A DNA stretch of 64,000 bases from Zhengitettix transpicula. Taxonomy: Eukaryota > Arthropoda > Insecta > Orthoptera > Tetrigidae. This document shows positions 1-13,289 of the stretch, one piece after another. Each line of letters begins with the position of its first letter. The stretch's first letter is position 1. A program made the position numbers and the translations under genes. The stretch spans positions 61,173,501 through 61,237,500 of the forward strand of contig CM073593.1 of NCBI GenBank assembly GCA_037074705.1. Reading direction: 5' to 3'. Under the pieces are notes generated by a model that searched no databases, was not told where the DNA came from, and saw only the letters and a list, made by a program, of their open reading frames with translations.

Positions 1-175
1 GGGTTTCCCTGCACAACTTTTAGGCGAATTGACGGGTAGGATCCTTAAACCATAGCCCGGGGGTCCTAGTTAACCCTTGGCTACCTTGATCTCCCTTTCC
101 GTATCCCTCCTTTCACTCCTATGTGTATTACCCTACACATAGCCTCTCTACACCTTAAAAAAATATAGTAATAGT
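1..175 (+). repeat. Family A dispersed repeat, 3' part, cut by the window edge
   Basis: It matches the 3' half of the repeat seen at 16855-18040 and elsewhere. Shared blocks include taggcgaatt, gtaggatccttaaa, tagcccggggg, the actcctatgtgtattaccct segment and a terminal caccttaaaaaaa. The A-rich end would fit a retroposed element. The 5' part lies outside the window. Confidence 0.75.
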
Positions 176-206
176 GCCTCGAACAGTAATAGTAAGAAAA
201 ACAATA

Positions 207-225
207 CCACCTCGTTGAGGCGCCA
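207..225 (-). promoter_or_regulatory. Primer-binding-site-like motif next to the LTR
   Basis: The minus strand reads TGGCGCCTCAACGAGGTGG five bases after the proposed LTR end. TGGCGCC followed by an AACG core is a typical tRNA-primed start for reverse transcription in insect LTR elements. Its placement supports the LTR call. Confidence 0.45.
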
Positions 226-230
226 AATAA

Positions 231-1006
231 TGTGGTATTCAATTTAAATAAATTAACAAAGGCATCATGATGTGGCCAATTAATGTGATAAATAAATTAT
301 TTATACATGAATTTAAACAAATAACTTTTAAATACCAAACGTTTATTACAATTTTATATTTAGTTGTATTTTGTACAAAATACTTTACATAAATTCCACT
401 GCTTTATTCAAATTCTTCAGGACCGCTTATCGGGCCTCTAACAGTTACAGTAATTATAACCGAATTAAATGAAAACAAAATTTACAAAATAATGAATTAA
501 ATTTACAAGAGTAATGTTAATCTAAAAAATCTGAAGAAATTTTATGAAATTTAAAAAAATCTAAAGTAACTGAAGAAATCTGAAATATAAAGAAATCTAA
601 CGTTACGCATTTTTTATACTAGATTTACAATGGAAATTCTGTACATACTTATCATCGAAGATTCTCTCATAAAACACTACTTATTCACTTCACTGATAAT
701 TTAAAAGTATTTTATTTAACAGGCATTGGTATTTCACTGTTCACAACCTAAATCGGCACAATAAACCAACATCTACCAGCCGACTGTACTTCACTGTACT
801 GGATCTTAATGCAGACTGAACACGTTACTGTTTCATTTAATACGCAGGCTGAACACGACCACTACCGGCCAGTTCCGTTACGGACTGGCTGTTCTTTCAT
901 CGAAGCTTTTCCACCTCAAAAAACGCCGACAATAATACTCTGAAGCACTCCACAATCTTACGCAACGCTGACTGTTGTCTACAACTCCTGGGCCATAATT
1001 ATTACA
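231..1006 (-). mobile_element. Candidate LTR of a Gypsy-like retrotransposon
   Basis: Read on the minus strand, the segment starts TGTAATAATTATGG, ends AATACCACA, and so has TGT/ACA termini. It carries a TATA-like tagtataaaaaatg near 619-606 and an AATAAA at 408-403. Just beyond its end comes a motif starting TGGCGCC (225 down to 209), which resembles the primer-binding sites of many insect Gypsy elements. The order U3 promoter, poly(A) signal, LTR end, PBS is as expected. No gag or pol is visible: the element would continue leftward but meets the family A repeat at about 175. Boundaries are inferred. Confidence 0.5.
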
Positions 1007-4000
1007 CCGACAATACAAATATTAAAGAAATTATTTTAAAAAAAAATTCATTACACATTGATTGCCACAACAATATATATATATATTATTTATCACTATG
1101 CCCTGCTTTAGCTTTTAACACTTCTTCCCAACACTTCCATTAAAGCGGCGATCACAATTGACTGGTACACATCTTTATAGTAACCCGTTTAATACATAGT
1201 ACCAATTGATTTCTCACAACACTTTTTAATAACTTATTTTTGCTTTATTTAGCAGCGACTACAAACTTTTACTTCCAGATAACCATATTTTATGGTGTTT
1301 TACTCACGGAGCGACCATCTGTAACTAACTTTAAAAAGGTCTCGCCTTGCTCCGCGAGCGTCAACAATATACGATTACAATTATTTAACATTTATAAATT
1401 TACAGAGTTTTCACATATTCTAAACATTAAACATTACAATTAAATTATGATTATTATATTTTATAATTCAATAACATATCCCAAGTTCTTAATTCTAATC
1501 TATTCCTTTTTATATTTTTTCTCCCTCCTGCCAATTAGTATTGACATCTATCTGTGACCGTCAGGACTACAATTTTAATTGTTTAATATTAACATCAATA
1601 AGGATTTTACAATACATTTAAAATATTGAAAATCGTTACAGTATTTTATTTAGGAACTATTCCGATAGACAAGGGATCTTAAATTCAGGGCAAAATGAAA
1701 AGTAATTCATAACTTTCTAATTTTTTTTATTGAAATTATCTAGAGGTTTTGGCAATATCGCCATAATTATCTAAACAAAAAATTGACATATATTTTTCAC
1801 ACAATGTCAGTCCACAGAAGTCTCACAACCTTAATTGTCATTTTCAAAATAATCTGTGTATTAACGTAACTGTACAAGCCTCGAAAATGTTTGATCTTTC
1901 GCATAAATCATAGATTCTTCTGTTCGAGTTTTATATATAGGCGTATTTATGTATACATAAATAGTAACATTGTTAGACGTAAATGACATGCACTTTGAAA
2001 GGGAGAAATATCGGATTTCTCCGCCCTAGTTTTGCACCCTTGTACCAATTATGTGTTCCAAACCAGATACTTCCATTATACACTATCGAAATAGAGCGAC
2101 AAACGAAAAGAATACGCTTATCCTTCGGAGCAAATGTACCACTTTAATTTTTAAGACGTATCGGTAAATAAATCGATACGTCATCAAACACCAAAAATCG
2201 AAGATATTCCTTGAGGCAACTAGAATTTAAACAATGCTTACTCCACGAACATAAAAGATGACTAATGGATATTTAAGAGCAATGTAATAATGTGTAAGCT
2301 TATAAAGCCTTATTTTGTTGCTGGTTGGGTAATCACTACTTTGGCTATGGAAATGTAATATTTTTTACTACTTCAACAATAATTTTTCTTCTCCATTCAA
2401 TTTTGTTTTGAAAGAATTATGAGCACTGTAAAAATCAAACGCAACTTATTTATTTTGAATTTTCTAGGCAATAAATTTCTTTTAATTTTGACGTCTGATG
2501 CCGTACGATACGATTTCCCCAAAGGAATATAAATTACTAGGGAGCACACAGGAACTCTTAAGGATTTCCGAAATATTTCTATTCATATTTTTGTGTATTG
2601 TATACAAATTTTATGACTTTACGTACGGTTTTGTGACTGTATAAAGAAAACCTCTTTCACATAAATGACATCGCCTGATACCTTTTGTAATATCTAGTAT
2701 AAAGTTTACACATCTATTCAGAAAGCAAATCAAGGTCCATTTCATTTCTCCAAAGAGTTTTAAAATGAACCGCTAATCTCTCACTGGCTCTTAAAATATG
2801 TGGAGTTTCTTTGAAATTCTGGTACAAGAGACAGTAAATGAAAACTAGACTAATTATTTAGCTACCCTAAAGCTATTTTATTTAAAATCTCTTCCCGCAA
2901 AAGCGAATGAACTGAAAGAAATATTAACATTTCTTTATATTTCATTAATGTGTTTAGTAGGAAGATTATTTTACTTACGTATGATACTTACTTAAATGAA
3001 ACGTAAATGGTAGACTCAAAACATAATCACGAATCGCATTAAATATTGATTGATTTCTTCTTATTTGTTTTGTAATACCAAAGGTATTGTTAGCCATTCT
3101 ATGAGAGAACGATGTCATATTGTGACAAGCAGCATTCACACTATAATTTTGAGAATACCAATTTCACAAACAATTATTAACGGCAGGGGTATAAAAATAA
3201 TATCGTATAGAATGCGTTGGTTGAAACAACCGATGAGTGTGCGAAAAGGGAGTTAATAGGAAATAAATATTTTTAATAAATTTTCCGAAATACATGTTAG
3301 AAGTTAGTTAATTTAAACAAAAAATTTACGCTTATGTATTATTTTAATTTTTATGTAACAGTATCTGATTGTCTTCAATAATAATTCAATCAACTTTAAA
3401 TTCATTCTGTCTGTTGGTCTATTACTAGAATATAAAGCATACAAGTAAATTATTACTCTCAAAAATACATACATTTTTCTTTTCTGTTTTTTCACAGGGT
3501 TTTGTGAAAGTTGACGTCTCATTTCTCCGAAATATTACGTCTACTGGAGCATGAAACGATGGATTACTTTGGTAATAAAAAAACCCCTTCTCAGCGAACG
3601 AACTACGCAATCATCATTTCTTTCAAGATTTTTTTTAAGAAAATATATATTCTACCTCTAACTATAGGCTGACTCTCCTCGACCGAAGTCATTACATTAA
3701 ATTAATAAGCAACATATCGAAATAGTTTAACACTTTAGTCAAAATTCGTTCATGTCAAACGACGTTTTTGTTATTTATTCTAGATATTTTATCAAATTTT
3801 CTAGATCATTATAATTATGAAATAAATAATTTACCAATATATTGCTGTGTTTTCATTTGAAAAGAGCATATTCAAAAGTTTACGATTTACAATATTATAA
3901 CTTCGCTAGTTTTACCCTGAGCAGTGAGTTTACTCTCGTATTTCCCAAACAGGGTGTTAACGTAGCTATAGAAATAAGCATCAACTATTCGATTCATTAA

Positions 4001-4824
4001 TATCAAAATTCTAACGACACTTCTAACAAAATTTCTCTCCGTGCCATTAATAAATTATGACCTTTTACATGCCACAACGCTTAATTTAAATCCAAAGCGT
4101 TTCATAAGTCTCGCTAAATACGATAATTTTTATGCAGTTAATATTAATTAAATTGAAAGCAAGATGTTAAGTTGTAATTGAATTGCACCGTTCCTCGAAA
4201 ATAATATTAATTTTAATGTGCTTTTTCCAAACAACGAAACCAAATGCATCCTATCAGTTTTAATTCTCGCGAATTTTTTCAATATTTTCAGGAATAACTG
4301 CTAATGGTCTCCAAATAAATTAAATAATAGATTAAGAGCGTGATTTTACGAACATTAATTAATTAATTTTATTCCGCAACAGAAGTAATATTCTAATGTA
4401 TTTGCTGAATTAATTTTCATTGTGTGCTTATTTTAGTTATAATATTCAATTATCCCTAGTATTTTGCGTTGCACATAACCCGATTAACATGTATGTTTGA
4501 TAAATGATGGAGACATTTGTAAAATTTCACAAGTAATTGCGTTGTGGAATTCATGATCACCGCTATGGACCAGCCGTAATCTGCGATATTGGACGTCGTC
4601 GCTATCTACAAGGTAATCAAAAATTCCAGGACCAATGGAACAATTAAAGATTAAATACGTTGCGAAGGAGGCCGCCAAATTTACAGTTACCTTTACCAAA
4701 TTACCTTTGCAATTACGTGATTATTGCCTTAATCCTTTCAACCAGAAACATGATTTGTTCCGTAATTTAATTGTTCCGCTGAGTGATGAATTGATAAGCT
4801 AATTAAATACGATTCATGGTGGTG
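1007..4824. other. No gene seen; AT-rich, with a complex stretch at 4030-4820
   Basis: The open frames here are short and have no recognisable domain. A (TA)n run lies at 1073-1087. From about 4030 the sequence becomes compositionally complex, with many TAATTA-type core sites, and could be conserved non-coding DNA. Confidence 0.6.
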
Positions 4825-5322
4825 TAGGATAATTTTACGGTAGAATTGTGGGCCAGAAACATTATTTCCCTCTTGTGTACGTGAGTTGTAAAATGCAATT
4901 ATTTCACACTAATAATTATAATTATGAATATCACCGCTAATATACGTTTTAGTGATAACAGCGATGTTGTATTTACACAATCTGTATGTTCTATTATTCA
5001 TTTCACCGTAAATTTAACTGTCGCTAAAAAAGTAAACATACGAGTTTGTAAAAATACCCTATGTTAACATATTTTTGTATGCTCATATATAAAACAAATA
5101 ACACAATTTAATACAACATAATTACTGACCATAAGCAGTCATTTTTATAATTTAATACTGTATTGTATTAATAATAAAAATTTATTTTATATTTACATAT
5201 TTGCACCCTCTTCAGGCTGTCTGACTGAAAGAAAGGATTGTGTTTATCTTGTAAACGTTTCCACAGTCTGTCTATGGAATATTCATAAAATAAAAAGTTT
5301 ATGATTAACATTATTTTAATTA
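4825..5322 (+). repeat. Left arm of a large inverted repeat
   Basis: This segment matches the reverse complement of 6049-6606 with many substitutions and small indels. Shared blocks on the left arm include agaaacattatttccct, tgtgtacgtgag, taattatgaata, gatgttgtattta, caatctgtatgt and cagtctgtctat followed by atattcataaaataaaa. The order is preserved along about 500 bp. No coding frame spans it. Confidence 0.8.
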
Positions 5323-6048
5323 CCAAAATACCTTGTTATGGCTCTTTATTATATCTCGTCATTAAAAAATGGACGTTAAACTAAAATATTGATAGGAATT
5401 TTTTATTTCCTTTATTAAATAATATAGTTAAATAATAAAGTCAAATTGGTTATTATTTAGTAAAAACATTCTAATAATAAGAAAATTAATGTGAGTATTG
5501 AAAAATTTCACTGTTTAATAAAAAAATATAAAGGACTATATGTAGTTATGTAGTGTATTATTAATATTATAAATAATTAAACCCTTTTTTAATCACAGTC
5601 ACATGTAAAACTTTTATTTGAAGATAAATTACATTTAAATGTCAGGACTTTAAAATAGCCCTTCAGAAGGTTTCGGTTATTCTAGCCATATTCATTTGTA
5701 AAATATTTATTACATATTCCTACAATTATTATTTCATAACAGTTTAGCCTTCACCAAAACCATACCTTAAAATTCTCTTTCGTGTATGATGCCTTACGAG
5801 AAGAGATAGTATTGTACATATTTTCAATTAAAACTTGGATTTTTACTTTATGTATGCACGTCATGCCATAAAGTCTTCAATAATTTGAAAACATATAATT
5901 AATTTCAAATTATTTATCCCTCGCCATTTTTTGCTGTAAATTGTTGCTTAGGAATACAAACGGCAGGGTTAATTTTTATTTTTCTAACCGGTGACTTAGT
6001 ACTACGAGAAAATTATTTTGTCGATTTTACGAAAAAATAATGGAATAT
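5323..6048. other. Spacer between the inverted repeat arms
   Basis: About 725 bp of AT-rich, apparently unique DNA separates the arms. I see no open frame of note and no terminal motif identifying a transposon class. Confidence 0.6.
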
Positions 6049-6606
6049 GGTGTAATTAAAAAAATAATAATCATAAAATATAATTATTAAAATTTTATTT
6101 TATGAATATCCTATAGACAGACTGGGAAAACTTTAACAGTATCAAAACAGAATACTTTCTTTTAGTGAGACAGCGTGAAAGGGTTACATATATCTTCAGA
6201 ACATTGTGATTTTAAATATAAAATATTTTTCTTGAATATTAAAATTCAGTTTTGAATTATAAAAATATCTGTTTGTGGTTGTTCATTAAATGTTATTAAA
6301 ATATATTTTATATATATATATATATATATATCAGCATACAGAAAAATAAAAGATAGGGTAATTTAAAAAACTCTTATGGTTATTTTTTTTAGTGACAATA
6401 AAAAATCGACAGTGAAATGAATAAAAGAATAAATAAAAAGACATACAGATTGTTTAAATACAACATCTCTGTTATTGGTAAACGTATATTACCAGTTCTA
6501 TTCATAATTATTTTTATTATAGTGAAATAATAGTATTTTACTACTCACGTACACAAGGGAAATAATGTTTCTGTGCCAGAATTCTACTGTAAATTTATTC
6601 TACTGA
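6049..6606 (-). repeat. Right arm of a large inverted repeat, with (TA)n expansion
   Basis: Reverse complement partner of 4825-5322. It is longer mainly because of AT-rich indels and a (TA)n tract at about 6309-6331, which sits where the left arm has only a short catatataaaa. That suggests the microsatellite expanded after the duplication. Confidence 0.8.
6309..6331. repeat. (TA)n microsatellite
   Basis: Uninterrupted TA dinucleotides inside the right inverted repeat arm. Confidence 0.95.
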
Positions 6607-9246
6607 TAATAACGTCATATCAATCATATAATTTTTTGTAACTCTAAAAGTACATGAAGAGAATACAGGCTCAAAGGTGTGCAATGAGTAAAAAATTGTG
6701 CATTACGACATCCGTTTAGAATAAATATAATGCATTTAATATAATATTTGATCAATATTAACATTCAAATTCGTATTATTACTACGTGTTTACTTTAACT
6801 GCAGAAAATAAGTCTTTCAATATCATATTTTCAGATTAATAAAACTAAAAAAATTATCAAACAGACACCATCTGATTGTGTGTTAACAATTAATGTTTAT
6901 CGTGTCATAATGACTTATATTAAGTCTACATTTCGTCAGATTTTGAGATACTAAATCTACTTTTATAAATGTATTACTTGGATAAGAGTAGTGGGTAAGT
7001 AAGATTTTAATTATTTTTTGTCTGTACTTTTTAATTAACAAATTTCTTTTAATGTTTTTAAGTAATATTATTATATTTCACTAAAAAAAACTATTCTTAT
7101 GCACTCGTAGTTGCATATTCGGCGGCGAATTCCATCAATTACAAAATCCATAACTGCCTTTTTAAGAAAACAGAAATGCATTTTAACAGAAGCAGCTTTG
7201 GGTGAATTTTATACGCGTTCTCTTAACAACAGGATCATATCATCGCGTCTTCTCAGAACACCAAATAAATCTTTAATCTCCCAGAAATCAGAATGATGAA
7301 ATCTATCTTACTTCTAAATCAGAGGAGCTTAAGATGGACTTTCTTAGTCAAAGTTTTCCCCCATCTTCTGAAAGATTATATTATCGTAATAAAACAGTTC
7401 TCGGACATTTTTGTTAGAGAAAATAATTTTTCCTTTCCCACCTAGAAAATGACTCCTCTAACATCGAAAAAAATATAAAAGTTAAATAAATCAAACTGTT
7501 TCCGTAAAGCAATATACATTTTAAAAATTTCCCTTCATACTGATAATTCATTTTATTTTATTTCCAATACATATTTCAATATGGGATTTTTACTTTTAAA
7601 TACAGTGACGCACACTTTTTGTAGCCTCCGTGACTGTTTGAATTTATTCATTTATAAAATTCAGCGGGTATTCACATATTGTAATTGTATATCAAATAAC
7701 CTTTCCAAACAGTGATTTTATAACATTTTACATCAAAATGATGATGTGTTTTAATAAAAAAATGTTAAAATATGTTTGCCTGAGTGAAACGAATTTAGTT
7801 AAACTGAGTTTTTGTAACTTGTTTTGTTTCTATTCTGGTGACTGAAACGCATTAACTAATTTAAACTGGAACGCTACGAGAGTGAGTGGAAGGTGTAATG
7901 AACGACTGTGGTTGCTACGTTCACCATTTCGAGGACGACATTGACAGAGTTTGTTCATCGGCGCAGACCATACATCAGTCGATTGCGATTTACAAGCGTT
8001 CGGGTAAAACAAATATACTAATGAATCTGTTTGGCATTTTTCAGAGATAAGAAATTAAAATTTTTGTAATTTTTCGAGTAGTTTAGAAGACGAGTATCAT
8101 CATTGTGGGGGGGGGGAGGCGCGCAAGAGATCATTACATGTTTGTGTGTGATTATTTCAGAATTACAATAATTTTAATTTGGATTACCGTCACAGCTCTC
8201 AAGTCTTCCGAGATCCCATGGCCAATTAAGCAGAAATACGGTTAATGAGTCATAGACCAATACGTTCTTCGTGTGTATTTGTGCGTTCAGATATACTTGG
8301 GTCGGGTAAGCTCGGGTCAGTGCATTCAGTGTTGAACGCTTGTTTATAATAAATACCTGGTTTTTTTTATATTTCATATCAGTGTAATGGAACAAAATTA
8401 ATGTTTACAATCAGAAAACCACGTGATAGAGGCTCGAGCACTTACTGGAACTTCGAAATGTAATACAGCGATAAGTCCCAGAATTGACTTAGGGCCTTCA
8501 GAGACTTTAATACCCTTCATGTTAGCTTAATTTTAGGTACAATAAATTTTACTGTTAATTAACAAAATATAAACAAATATAATATAATAGTTCTTCTGCA
8601 ATTAACTTGTTTATTTACATTACCTGATAATTGAGCTGTCTTATCCCGGTGGTTTACAACAGACCTCTGTTACTATTTTTGAACAAAAGTAGTAAATAAG
8701 TCAAAAATAAGCTGTACGAAGAAAGAGTCACGAAACATGTCACTCGTTTTCTGAAAAATAAATTATTGAATTACTTAATTTTTAAAATACATATAAACTA
8801 ATGCATTAATTTAAAAACCTAATAAAAAATTATTTAAAAAAAATAATATTAAGATAATTCTGAGGAATAATTGGTTGACACAGATTAAATAAAAAAAATG
8901 TTGTAGAGCAGCGGTGCTAAAACGGTAGCTTTTTATTCTGTTGTGTAGACATTGAAAAATCTGCTACAGAAATACATCAAACACATTCTATCTAAACATT
9001 TCTTCTGTCCAAATGAGATACTGCAGATCATTTCGGATATACATCTCAAAGCCAGAGAAAGTGATGAAATCTTTTGGTCTTTATAACGGAAGAGAAATAT
9101 TCGTGTTTAAAACAAATTTCACTTTAAATAATCGGATTATTTTTCCCCTCGAATCTGCGTTTTTTGACGTGAAAATTATTAAATTGAAAAAATTTTACGT
9201 GTGACTAAAAATTAATAATAATAAGATAGGCAAATTAGGAAGAAAA
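6607..9246. other. No gene seen
   Basis: AT-rich DNA with short frames only. A G homopolymer of about ten bases lies at 8107-8116, followed by gcgcgc. Somewhat GC-richer patches at 7840-8010 and 8190-8330 give 60-73 codon minus frames without recognisable domains. Confidence 0.6.
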
Positions 9247-9420
9247 ATGGACAGGAGTCCCAGAAACGTTGTGTGGTATTTATATTATCACTTATGTCTA
9301 TATTTGGCTATCTTTATTATCATGAAAATTATTAAATCTGAATGTTGGTGTCGACTGACGAACGCCTGTTATCCTGCTTGCGACGCCATACATGGACATC
9401 CAAAAATTAATTGTGCTCTA
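9247..9420 (+). repeat. Family B repeat, partial copy
   Basis: It contains the shared block cgttgtgtggtatttatatt followed by atcactta and tgtctatatttggctatct. This block recurs at about 13395-13440 and, in reverse, at 53690-53765. The flanking cgacgcc-containing sequence is not obviously shared. The resulting open frame is a by-product of the repeat. Confidence 0.6.
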
Positions 9421-12183
9421 GTGACATAGATATAAGTATAATTGTTATTATGTATGCATAAACTTAATGTACAATAAATTATTGTATTTTTGACCTAGTA
9501 GTGCAAATGAGAATTTTCACTGGTGTCTGCGACACTCTTATCACCGGACATAGAGCTTGGTTTCTGAACCCATCCCCTCCCGCGTCATAATTGTTTCAAG
9601 TTTGAGCAGTCTTATTGTGGAGTGTCTGCGACAACCCCACATATTTCAATATTTGTTTCATGCTTATGTTTAATTTTAGACTGGATTTTTTTTTACTAAA
9701 ATAATATTCAGAGAGCAAGCAAAACTAGTCAGCTTCGTTGATTCAAGATGTTGACATTTGGTTAAAAAACCAACGGTTTCACCGTTTTCTCAGAAAATTC
9801 ATGTAAAATATTCTCTCTCACAAATTTGGTATTCTCCGGGAACATTCACACTGATTTCGCATTAATTTCCGCAAAGAAACGTTAAAGGAACTGGCGAACG
9901 TGTAGAACACCACCCCTGTGGAGAATTTATAGATCTATTACACTTTCGAGGCGTTCCGGAATTTAGCTAGGCCATTGATCACGATGTTCATGGTACAGGG
10001 AGCGGAGATTCGCTTCAGAGGAAACACAGCAATCTATTCTCCGCTTTTCTGCTCTCCTCATCGTGGTCGAGTATCCGAACGATAGCACCTGAATGGCCTT
10101 ATAGAAGTGGCTCATTCTCATATCGGAAACTTGTCCGTGGTTATTATTTCTATTTTCTGCATACAATTTCTTTTTGTCTTTCAAGGCAGGTAAATAAGTT
10201 CTGGTTATGTGTTCCAGAGCGTGCGAATTTCAGACAAACATATCAACCAATGGATTTCATTATAATATCACTTGTATTAAAGAGTATTAGTGTTAATTGC
10301 AATTTTTAAATTCAGGAATAAATCTCCAGTGCAATAATCGAACCAAAGAGTTAAAGGTTAAATTTCAGAGTGGAGAGTTTTGTAATTGCTACATATGAAT
10401 GTTGTCAGTTATAATATTTATTTTATACCAAATTCAAACAGAATTATTTTAAAAACTTAGGGCATTATAAAATATATATAATTAACAATGTTTAAAAACC
10501 ACACTGGGAACTTGTAAACTACAATCGATCTATAAAATTAAAACGCTGACATGTCTGATAAACTAGGCACTAACAAGACAGCTCTGATTGTTTGGCAGTG
10601 CTGTGGGTAGAGGGCAGTAGTGGGCCCGGCCATCCGTGACGGATGCATCTTCGGGGAAACGTTGGAACTGTTCGTCAATCACTCCTTTGACGCTGGTGTC
10701 GCAATTTTGAGCATTTATTGTAAGCATTTCCGGAAAGAAGTACTTTCTTTTCATGTCTCATTTTTTTGATCCTACCTCGAAACGGCACCTCCGACCTACA
10801 TTACTCTACAAAATATTATGTTTCAGTAAGCTGAACCACCTCTCAAAGTTTTTCTCATAACCGTATAATCACCCTGTACATGTCAAAGGACGCCCTGTTT
10901 AAAGTTCGAAACTTTTACACGGACTACAGTTTTGAATTGAATTACTCTACTCGGTGCATTCATAATTAAAAAGAGATTTTCAGGAGCGCCAGCTCTGAAA
11001 ATATTATGTAGTTTTATGCGTCCGTGCGCAAATATTGTAACATTATTCTGACGTCGAGTTTGCGTATCGTACAACTCCAGAGATTTCGCATTTAAGGACT
11101 CGCTAGTCGCTTAGCTCGGAAAAGTTGGACATTAAATACGAGTTTTCATCCTATTCATTATTCCATTTAACCTTAAATACAATTGCCCTGAAAACAAATT
11201 GAGAGGCATATCTATGTGTAGTTAATCTACTTTTCAACAACTAACTATTCGTAGCGGTCCACTTATAGTTATTCTAACACCTGAGTAACAAAAAAGGAAA
11301 TATTTTAAGAACGCGAGCTAGTTACATGCATCAAAATATTATTTAATCTCTGATCGTATTTGTCTTAGACTAGCGCTTTACAGGTAACAACTTAATATAT
11401 TAATATACTTTAAATGACAGTATACGAAAATCTAAATTAATTTGAAATTATTCAACTAACTTAATATTAAACTAGTAACTGGGATTTTATTATGTCATCT
11501 TTTTAATCACATGTCCATACTATGCAATTATACGTCAAATATTACTCAAAATGCGTTTACGGGACATAATGTCACCTGTAAAGAATTGTATTTACGCGGA
11601 GATTATTTTAAAAGTTAAATAACCTTTCTTGTTTGTCATTCTGATCAGCTATACTACGCACAGATTCTTCATCTCTGCGACACAAGTGAGCGGACCTATA
11701 CGGTAAATAATACGTTAAGTGGGTGAATGTCAAAGTTTGAGGAATCGTTGCTGTCAGCTACCGAGTGACGTCAAAAATATTAGGCAGAACAAATGACGAG
11801 AGCCGGAAGCTTCACTTGCGCTGAAGGGCATGCAAAATTTCCAGGTACTAAGCCACCTGGTACCTCAACACACCATTAACAATAAAAGAGCGACAAGTAA
11901 GGCATTTCCAAGTTCCTAAATTTGACGATTCATAAAAATAATGATAAAAATTAAAACATAGATTCGTAATGATTAACCCAACCAATTCTTATGCGTGACG
12001 TCACATCCCGCATTTACTTCCTTACAACAAGGCTATGAAATCAGCCCCGTGTTGAGCCAGCTTCCCTGCAAGACACATCAGCTGAGAATAAAGCATACAT
12101 GCACTTTAACAGGCGTTGCAATTATTCGTATTTATTACCCTATCGAAATATTAAAAACTTATTTTTTTATATTCAATTGTAAA
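9421..12183. other. No gene seen
   Basis: Moderately AT-rich DNA. The 60-73 codon frames near 9963-10184, 10563-10754, 10883-11074 and 11995-12198 resemble no family I know. Confidence 0.55.
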
Positions 12184-12866
12184 TCTCTCTATATATAAAA
12201 ATGAATGTCGTTTTGTCTGTGTGACCCTTCTGCGATTTTGACCTTTTTTTTTAATTGCAATGAAAGTGTAGTGCGTTTTTGTGCTGACTCCCCCGAAGGT
12301 TTTTTTTTGTCCTTCCGAAGCGTTTGGCAGCTCCCAAGGAGTGAACGGGGGTGAATTTTAAATTCATGCTATATCGTCTGATATTATAGTTGATTAGTTT
12401 TTGCGGTCGTTGTGTTCAATATATTCTATCCTTATTTAATTAGTGTATCATTTTAACTCTTTAAAACAATAAGTGAGGGGGTGGAGTAACGTAAGATGAA
12501 AATAACGCGATAACAACCGAGATTCCAGTCAAATCGGGATTATGGATGTCGCTTAATTTCTTTATGACAACCCTACGCAATGCGCGGTGTTTCTATATGC
12601 TGGGCGAACTTGAGCGGAAGTAGAAATATTCAACCATGTTAACCGGCCTATTTTTGTGCCAAATGAAAATAGATTTATGGATCAATGAGATTCACAAATA
12701 TCTTTAAATGTTCCCTGTGTATATTTTCAACCAGTTTCGGGCTTTGTTGGGAGTATATTTATGGATAGGGGTCGAGGAGCATTACATAAAAATAACGCAA
12801 AAGCAATACAGTCAAATCGGGGGTTACGGGTATATGACAACCCGGGCAACGCCAACTTCCAGCTAG
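12184..12866 (+). mobile_element. Non-autonomous Helitron-like element
   Basis: It begins TCTCTCTATATATAAAAATG after an A and ends CTAG before a T, the TC...CTRR ends and A|T target expected of Helitrons. The start is like the tatataaaaatgaatg heads widespread among insect Helitrons, and the end carries cccgggcaacgcc before ccagctag. Two internal segments (about 12480-12590 and 12770-12850) are diverged copies of each other, both with caatacagtcaaatcggg-like blocks. No Rep/helicase is encoded. Related sequence occurs near 38.2 and 45.1 kb. Confidence 0.65.
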
Positions 12867-13250
12867 TTAAAAATAATATTAATTTATAATCATAATGATA
12901 CAAGCTTCTGACACTAATATGTGTATATAATTGAAAATTATTTGAATTTGGAATAAGACAAATTTTTCGATCAGAAACATTTATCAAGCAACCTGAAATG
13001 GATTCATTATAACGGATGAAATAAATAAATTGTCTCTGATATGAACGTGAGTTCCTTTTGGTGGAAGTTAAAAGCCAAATTTAACCCTTAATAAAATTAA
13101 ATATTAAAAATTTTCATTTTCGAAATTGTAAATCAAGTTATTATTATTATTTAAATAATGATTTTGTTTGTTGAGACATTAAGTTGTAGCACTTTATATT
13201 CAGTTCACATTAATAATTTCATTGCGCTCGAGGACGACTTGTAGTGATAA
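12867..13250. other. No gene seen
   Basis: AT-rich sequence between the Helitron-like element and the next family B copy. Confidence 0.6.
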
Positions 13251-13289
13251 TAACAAAATTAGCTATTAATAAGTAACAATAATAAAATA

